A stretch of 36,570 nt of DNA from an uncultured Lachnospiraceae bacterium (GTDB taxonomy: Bacteria > Bacillota > Clostridia > Lachnospirales > Lachnospiraceae). The translations under genes were made by a program, and so were the position numbers. Shown here in pieces: positions 32,836-36,570 of the stretch. The stretch covers positions 1-36,570 of the forward strand of contig CAJTSL010000002.1 in the NCBI GenBank assembly GCA_910578845.1, given 5' to 3'. Every line of letters starts with the position of its first letter. Positions within the stretch are counted from its first letter, which is position 1. Below the pieces are notes generated by a model that did not search any database, was not told where the DNA came from, and worked only from the letters and a program-made list of their open reading frames with translations.

Positions 32836-33807
32836 TCACTTTCTGTTCATTAATCGTTTTTTGTACATACGAATATCAGGGCCGGCCAGCTTGCATATTT
32901 TATAATGGCTGGTAATACGGGAAAAGATACGGTCTGAATATCGTTTCTGCAATTCTTCTAAGGAAAGATTAGCAGAGATGATCGTCGCTTTTTTGCCCAT
33001 ATGGCGTTCATTTAACAGAGAGAAAAGCTGAGATGCGACGAATTGGTTCGTTAGTTCCGTGCCTAAATCGTCGATGATGAGTAAATCACACTGATATAGG
33101 TCTGCATATCGGTCTTTTTGGTCATCTCTGTTTCTATAATCAAAAGAATATTTGGATAGCATTTCAAAAAGAGCGGCTGCACTGAAGTAGATAACGGAAT
33201 ATCCGCTTTCAATTAATTCTTTGGCAACACAATTCGATAAGAAAGATTTCCCTGTACCCACTGTACCATAAAAAAATAAATTATGGTAGTCGGAATTAAA
33301 ATTTTCGATAAATTTCTGACAAGTGATAACGGCGTTCTGGAAACGGGCCAAATCTTCGCCTTCATAATATTCATAAGATAAAGTCTGGAAATTCTCAATC
33401 CGTAACATTTCACGGATATTAGATTGCTCATATAAAAGTGTGATCATTGCCTGCTTAAAACAGTGGCATTTTTGAGAACCTATGTAGCCGGTATCATGGC
33501 AATCAGGGCAAGTATAGACCGGTTTTAGGTAATCGGCTGGCAACCCGGCATTTTGCAAAAGATCTGCCTTTTCCCGGGAGATACCGGCAAGTATATTCTT
33601 CAGATCATCCATGGCATGCTCGTCGCCTTCTAAATATTTTTTGCCCTGGGAGACAGAGACGGAAGCAACCTTGTCTTCTAATGCGCGATAACTCGGAATA
33701 AGCTCATAAACGTGGGCAGTTCTGCGCTCTAATTCGTGTCGGTTGTCTAATTGTCTCTTTTCATAGTCACGAAGTATGAAGTCATACTGGGTATTTGTCA
33801 GTGACAC
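32836..33807 (-). CDS. DnaC/DnaI-type replicative helicase loader (AAA+)
   Basis: The protein has 323 residues. An N-terminal helical region is followed by a zinc-cluster-like CPDCHDTGYIGSQKCHC (Cys100, 103, 114, 116), as in DnaI-type loaders. An IstB/DnaC-family AAA+ domain follows, with Walker A FYGTVGTGKSFL (~179-190) and Walker B DLLIIDDLGTE (~241-251), and then a sensor/arginine-finger region RYSDRIFSRI. It loads the replicative helicase DnaB at origins or restarted forks. The gap to the DnaD-like gene upstream is 18 bases, and to prs downstream 10 bases. A primosome gene pair such as this is usual in Clostridia. Intact. Confidence 0.9.
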   Translation of the reverse strand: MSLTNTQYDFILRDYEKRQLDNRHELERRTAHVYELIPSYRALEDKVASVSVSQGKKYLEGDEHAMDDLKNILAGISREKADLLQNAGLPADYLKPVYTCPDCHDTGYIGSQKCHCFKQAMITLLYEQSNIREMLRIENFQTLSYEYYEGEDLARFQNAVITCQKFIENFNSDYHNLFFYGTVGTGKSFLSNCVAKELIESGYSVIYFSAAALFEMLSKYSFDYRNRDDQKDRYADLYQCDLLIIDDLGTELTNQFVASQLFSLLNERHMGKKATIISANLSLEELQKRYSDRIFSRITSHYKICKLAGPDIRMYKKRLMNRK

Positions 33808-33825
33808 GGTAAGGCTCCTTTACTG

Positions 33826-34869
33826 CTAATTGCTCAATAGTTCTTTTTCTAATGCATCAAAATCATACTGGTTTTGCTTGAACTGGTTAAATTTGTTGTT
33901 AGGAATTGCTTTGGCAGCAGCTTTGTTTTGCTGGAATTGCTTCTCGGCAGCCAGTATGTCACGTTTGTGATGGATGCCCGCTTTATACCAGTTGTTCAGG
34001 ATGCTGTCAGCATATTCGAAACGATGCTTGTCCGTAGCGAGGACTGTTTTCTCGCAGGCGATGGAGATCACATCGGATTCAAAGGCGAATTCCTTTGTCC
34101 AGCGAGAGATGTAGGATGCTTCTGTCTGCGTAGGCGCGCTGGTCTTGCCTAGCGCTTTCATGATGTCATAGACAACTTTGTCATATTTATGGGCATAATG
34201 TGTCGCCTGATCCGGGGTAGTAATGCCTTCCTGCGCCCAGTTGATGGCAACTTTTTCGATATAACGTAAATCTTTCTTGCCACGGTCTACACAATATTGG
34301 ATTAGGTAATCAATCAAATCCTCCGAGAAACCAAGCTTGTCCGAGATGAAGAGAATGGATTTCATTTCGTTTGCGCTGAGTGTTTTCTTCAAATATTGCT
34401 CCGTAATGAAGAGAAGCCTGGATGTCGCTTCATCTGATTTAAAAGCCTTTAGCTGGTCTAACGAGTAAGACGGCTTCTCATATGGGTTTTCTTTAGGCGC
34501 TTCCTTCATCGGCAATATGTACATAGGCGCGGCTGCCTCTTCAGCAGGCGCAGGCATAGCAATAGCGGGATTAGGGCTTAAATCCAGCAAATGGATACCG
34601 GTCAGGTTTTTGGAAGCGTCATAATCCAATGTGAGCAGCCTGTTCATTTCCCAGTATTTGAGCGCACGAAGGACGTCTTTTTCTGTATAATTAAAGAGAT
34701 CAGCGATATCAGAGACGCTGGTAGTAAGTCCGGCGCTCATCATACGAATCAGATATAAATATATTTTAAGCTGGGCATCATTGGCAGCTTGCATGTACTC
34801 ATCTATAAAACGGTTGGAAATCACCGTTGCATTCGTATAATTATCCTGGTAAATCTTTAAGTGGCTCAT
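33826..34869 (-). CDS. DnaD-domain primosome protein
   Basis: The protein has 347 residues. The N-terminal ~95 residues form a winged-helix-like DnaD/DnaB-N domain (LKIYLYLIRMMSAGLTTSVS, then DIADLFNYTEKDVLRALKYW). A Pro/Ala linker follows (~100-130). There are then two DnaB_2/DnaD-C-type modules, the first with the diagnostic YIEKVAINWAQEGITTPDQA (~205-225), the second around ESDVISIACEKTVLATDKHR. It remodels origin DNA and helps recruit the helicase loader encoded directly downstream. Its ribosome site is weak (GGGG before the ATG). A promoter with an extended -10 lies about 35 bases upstream of the start, and a DnaA-box cluster just beyond it. Symbol left blank because dnaD and dnaB-type genes are easily confused by sequence. 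Confidence 0.88.
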   Translation of the reverse strand: MSHLKIYQDNYTNATVISNRFIDEYMQAANDAQLKIYLYLIRMMSAGLTTSVSDIADLFNYTEKDVLRALKYWEMNRLLTLDYDASKNLTGIHLLDLSPNPAIAMPAPAEEAAAPMYILPMKEAPKENPYEKPSYSLDQLKAFKSDEATSRLLFITEQYLKKTLSANEMKSILFISDKLGFSEDLIDYLIQYCVDRGKKDLRYIEKVAINWAQEGITTPDQATHYAHKYDKVVYDIMKALGKTSAPTQTEASYISRWTKEFAFESDVISIACEKTVLATDKHRFEYADSILNNWYKAGIHHKRDILAAEKQFQQNKAAAKAIPNNKFNQFKQNQYDFDALEKELLSN

Positions 34870-34901
34870 TTCTATAACCCCGCATTCATGAAGTAAGATG
34901 A

Positions 34902-34910
34902 ATTATAGCA
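34902..34910 (-). promoter_or_regulatory. Extended -10 promoter of the dnaD-dnaC-prs operon
   Basis: On the minus strand the sequence TGCTATAAT is a perfect extended -10 element, about 32 bases before the dnaD-like start codon. No good -35 lies at 17 bases; a TTGACT is present but 24 bases away. Extended -10 promoters can work without a -35. The DnaA-box cluster begins ~67 bases upstream. Confidence 0.55.
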
Positions 34911-34976
34911 TGAGAATTTTTAAAAAGATATAGTCAATTTGACAGAAAACAAAAAGCGGGACTTAGGGCGCCCATT

Positions 34977-35081
34977 TGTGGATAATGTGTATAACAAGAT
35001 AAGTCTTCGGATTCACGATAGAAAATATCCACAGAGAAAAACGGGATGCTTCCTATCTTTTTCTGTGGATATTGTGGATAA
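34977..35081. promoter_or_regulatory. Cluster of five DnaA-box-like 9-mers between murC and dnaD
   Basis: TGTGGATAA (reverse complement of consensus TTATCCACA) occurs perfectly at 34977-34985 and 35073-35081. TGTGTATAA (34986-34994) and TGTGGATAT (35064-35072) each have one mismatch and each abuts a perfect box, making two tandem pairs. A central ATATCCACA (35025-35033, one mismatch) is in the opposite orientation. DnaA could autoregulate expression of the primosome operon here, or the site may be a DnaA-titrating cluster. A chromosomal origin is less likely because dnaA and dnaN are not seen. Confidence 0.7.
35025..35072. repeat. Inverted repeat embedding two DnaA boxes, possible murC terminator
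   Basis: ATATCCACAGAGAAAAA (35025-35041) pairs with TTTTTCTGTGGATAT (35058-35072) apart from a two-base bulge, with a ~16-base loop. Read on the minus strand just after the murC stop, it ends in TTTTC, so it could work as a weak terminator for murC as well as a paired DnaA-binding arrangement. Confidence 0.5.
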
Positions 35082-36464
35082 CTATTTTTGTAGCAGATTT
35101 TCTCCGATTTTTACGACGTCTCCAGCCCCCATAGTTATCAACAGATCCCCTTTTGTGCAATTTTCCAGGACGAACTTTTCTACTTCTCCAAAGGAAGGAA
35201 AGTGGTGACATTCGTGCCCGAGATTCTGTATTTCGCGCTGAAGGTCTTTAGAGCTGATGCCTAGCGTATCTTTTTCCCTGGCAGCGTAAATGTCCGTGAG
35301 GATGATCTCATCGGAGAGGGAGAGCGCTTTGGCGAATGCGGACAGGAACGTTTTTGTCCGCGTATAAGTGTGCGGCTGGAAGATACACCATAATGTCTTG
35401 TGCGGGTAATTCTTCGCGGCATTTAAAGTTGCAGTAATTTCTGTGGGATGATGCGCATAATCATCTATTATAGTGAAGCCATTTAACTGGCCTTTATATT
35501 CAAACCGTCTGTCGGTCCCATGAAAATCCAGCAGTGCTTTTTGGATGACTTCTTTGTCAATGCCAAGCAAAAGGGCGGTAATGATTGCCGCGCACGCATT
35601 ATAGACGTTATATAGGCCGGGGACGCGAAGGGTATAGGTGCCTTGCGGGACGCCGTCCTTGCCAGTTAAGATAAAGGAAGGATTGCCAAATTCATCATAA
35701 CTAATATCCGTAGGTGAATAGCTACAGCCAGAAGAAGAGCCGTAAGTAAGGACCTGGCAAGGTAGGGAATCCGTAATTTCCTCTACGTGCGGGATGTCAC
35801 CATTGATGATAAGCGTCCCATCAGAGGGTAATAGCTTGGCAAATGCATGGAAGGAATTGCGGATATCGTTGATGTCTTTGAAAAAATCCAGATGGTCTTC
35901 TTCTATATTCAAGACAATGCCGATTTTGGGGAAGAAGCTTAAGAAGCTATTCGTATATTCACATGCCTCCGTGACAAAATAATCGGAGCCGCCAAGACGG
36001 AAATTGCCGCCGATTGGCTGAAAGATGCCGCCAATGGACAAGGTAGGGTCGGTATCTGCCTCTAATAGGATCTGGGAGAGCATAGAAGTGGTAGTAGTCT
36101 TTCCATGTGTGCCGCTAACTGCGATCGGAAGCTTATAGTTTTTCATCATCTGTCCAAGGAGCTGCGCTCTTGTCAGAAACGGGATGCCAAGTCTCTGGCC
36201 GGCAGCAAATTCTGGATTGTCGCTTTTAATGGCGCTTGTATATACGATCAAGTCAGGATGCACGGAGAGGTTTTCTTCGTTTTGCCCATAGAAGACCGTG
36301 GCACCTTTTTCGCTTAAAGTCTCGGTAAGGGAGGACTTTTGCCTGTCGGAACCTGATACGGTGAAGCCTTTTGAAAGAAGGATTTCCGCCAGGCCGCTCA
36401 TGCTGATCCCGCCAATCCCTATGAAAAATACATGAATCGGATGATTAAAATTAATTTGATACAT
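35082..36464 (-). CDS. murC: UDP-N-acetylmuramate--L-alanine ligase
   Basis: The protein has 460 residues, the normal family length. It joins L-alanine to UDP-MurNAc with ATP, the first amino acid step of peptidoglycan precursor synthesis in the cytoplasm. Domain order is visible: N-terminal Rossmann-like UDP-binding domain with FFIGIGGISMSGLAEILLSKG, central ATP-grasp-like Mur ligase domain with P-loop SGTHGKTTTTSML (~115-128), and C-terminal ligase domain containing IIDDYAHHPTEITATL. ATG with AGGAAGT upstream on the minus strand. Monocistronic by appearance, since dnaD has its own promoter. Confidence 0.97.
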   Translation of the reverse strand: MYQINFNHPIHVFFIGIGGISMSGLAEILLSKGFTVSGSDRQKSSLTETLSEKGATVFYGQNEENLSVHPDLIVYTSAIKSDNPEFAAGQRLGIPFLTRAQLLGQMMKNYKLPIAVSGTHGKTTTTSMLSQILLEADTDPTLSIGGIFQPIGGNFRLGGSDYFVTEACEYTNSFLSFFPKIGIVLNIEEDHLDFFKDINDIRNSFHAFAKLLPSDGTLIINGDIPHVEEITDSLPCQVLTYGSSSGCSYSPTDISYDEFGNPSFILTGKDGVPQGTYTLRVPGLYNVYNACAAIITALLLGIDKEVIQKALLDFHGTDRRFEYKGQLNGFTIIDDYAHHPTEITATLNAAKNYPHKTLWCIFQPHTYTRTKTFLSAFAKALSLSDEIILTDIYAAREKDTLGISSKDLQREIQNLGHECHHFPSFGEVEKFVLENCTKGDLLITMGAGDVVKIGENLLQK

Positions 36465-36524
36465 ATTGATGACTTCCTATTCTTATTATATTTTTATATT
36501 TATAAATCATTTCGTATTATAAAT

Positions 36525-36553
36525 ATTATACGCATTTATCCAAAAAAAACCAA
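36525..36553 (-). promoter_or_regulatory. Likely murC promoter
   Basis: On the minus strand TTGGTT (36548-36553) and TATAAT (36525-36530) are separated by 17 bases, about 60 bases before the murC start, in very AT-rich DNA. A second TATAAT (36516-36521) is present without a -35 at a suitable distance. Confidence 0.5.
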
Positions 36554-36570
36554 TCATTATTTGTGATAGC

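Noticed and set aside
34939..34944. Plus-strand TTGACA promoter element
   Set aside because: No plus-strand gene follows and no -10 is placed correctly; chance match.
34977..35081. Chromosomal origin oriC
   Set aside because: DnaA boxes are present, but dnaA, dnaN or rpmH are not in view and no clear AT-rich unwinding element with DnaA-trio repeats was recognised; better called a DnaA-box cluster.
1..36570. CRISPR array, insertion sequence or rRNA
   Set aside because: No regularly spaced direct repeats, no transposase frame and no rRNA-like sequence were seen on either strand.

Overview
The window looks like a Gram-positive Clostridia chromosome, most likely Lachnospiraceae. The evidence is the right-hand housekeeping block (murC, a DnaD-type primosome protein, a DnaC/DnaI-type helicase loader and a PRPP-synthetase-like gene on the minus strand), strong AGGAGG-type ribosome binding sites, and lipoprotein signals. 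The genus assignment is inference from gene order and style.

Bases 1 to about 28,035 (all plus strand) form an accessory region that reads as part of a contractile-injection / type VI-like effector delivery system in a Gram-positive host. It holds four VgrG-like (phage GpD/gp5-type) spike genes, one of them broken, plus a fifth remnant. It also holds three DUF1795/DcrB-like small proteins of the kind that act as effector chaperones, and three PAAR-like (DUF4280-type) proteins carrying C-terminal domains: a SleB-like cell wall hydrolase, a GH19-like muramidase/chitinase fold, and an unassigned toxin-like domain. After each PAAR-like protein lies a membrane-anchored protein or lipoprotein that is a natural immunity candidate. 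A regulatory block (3425-7150) has two FHA proteins, an intact PP2C phosphatase and a degenerate PP2C-TM-TPR protein, recalling the threonine phosphorylation control of type VI systems; no kinase is visible. A second block (11805-16429) has two unrecognised proteins and an 866-residue Hsp70/actin-fold ATPase. Sheath, tube and most baseplate genes are not in the window.

The effector region is visibly plastic: an AT-rich island (about 7.8-11.7 kb), a VgrG remnant, a VgrG pseudogene with a one-base insertion and an internal deletion, an effector broken by two one-base losses, and a neat 84-base three-way-junction inverted repeat (7161-7244).

Bases 28,153-30,746 hold an ATPase + HNH nuclease pair of Septu (PtuA/PtuB) type, an anti-phage defence module. 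It is followed by a 28-codon small ORF overlapping a C39/papain-like cysteine peptidase. A terminator at 31611-31632 separates these from the convergent minus-strand operon dnaD-dnaC-prs. Between dnaD and murC lies a compact cluster of five DnaA-box-like 9-mers. murC with a plausible promoter closes the window.
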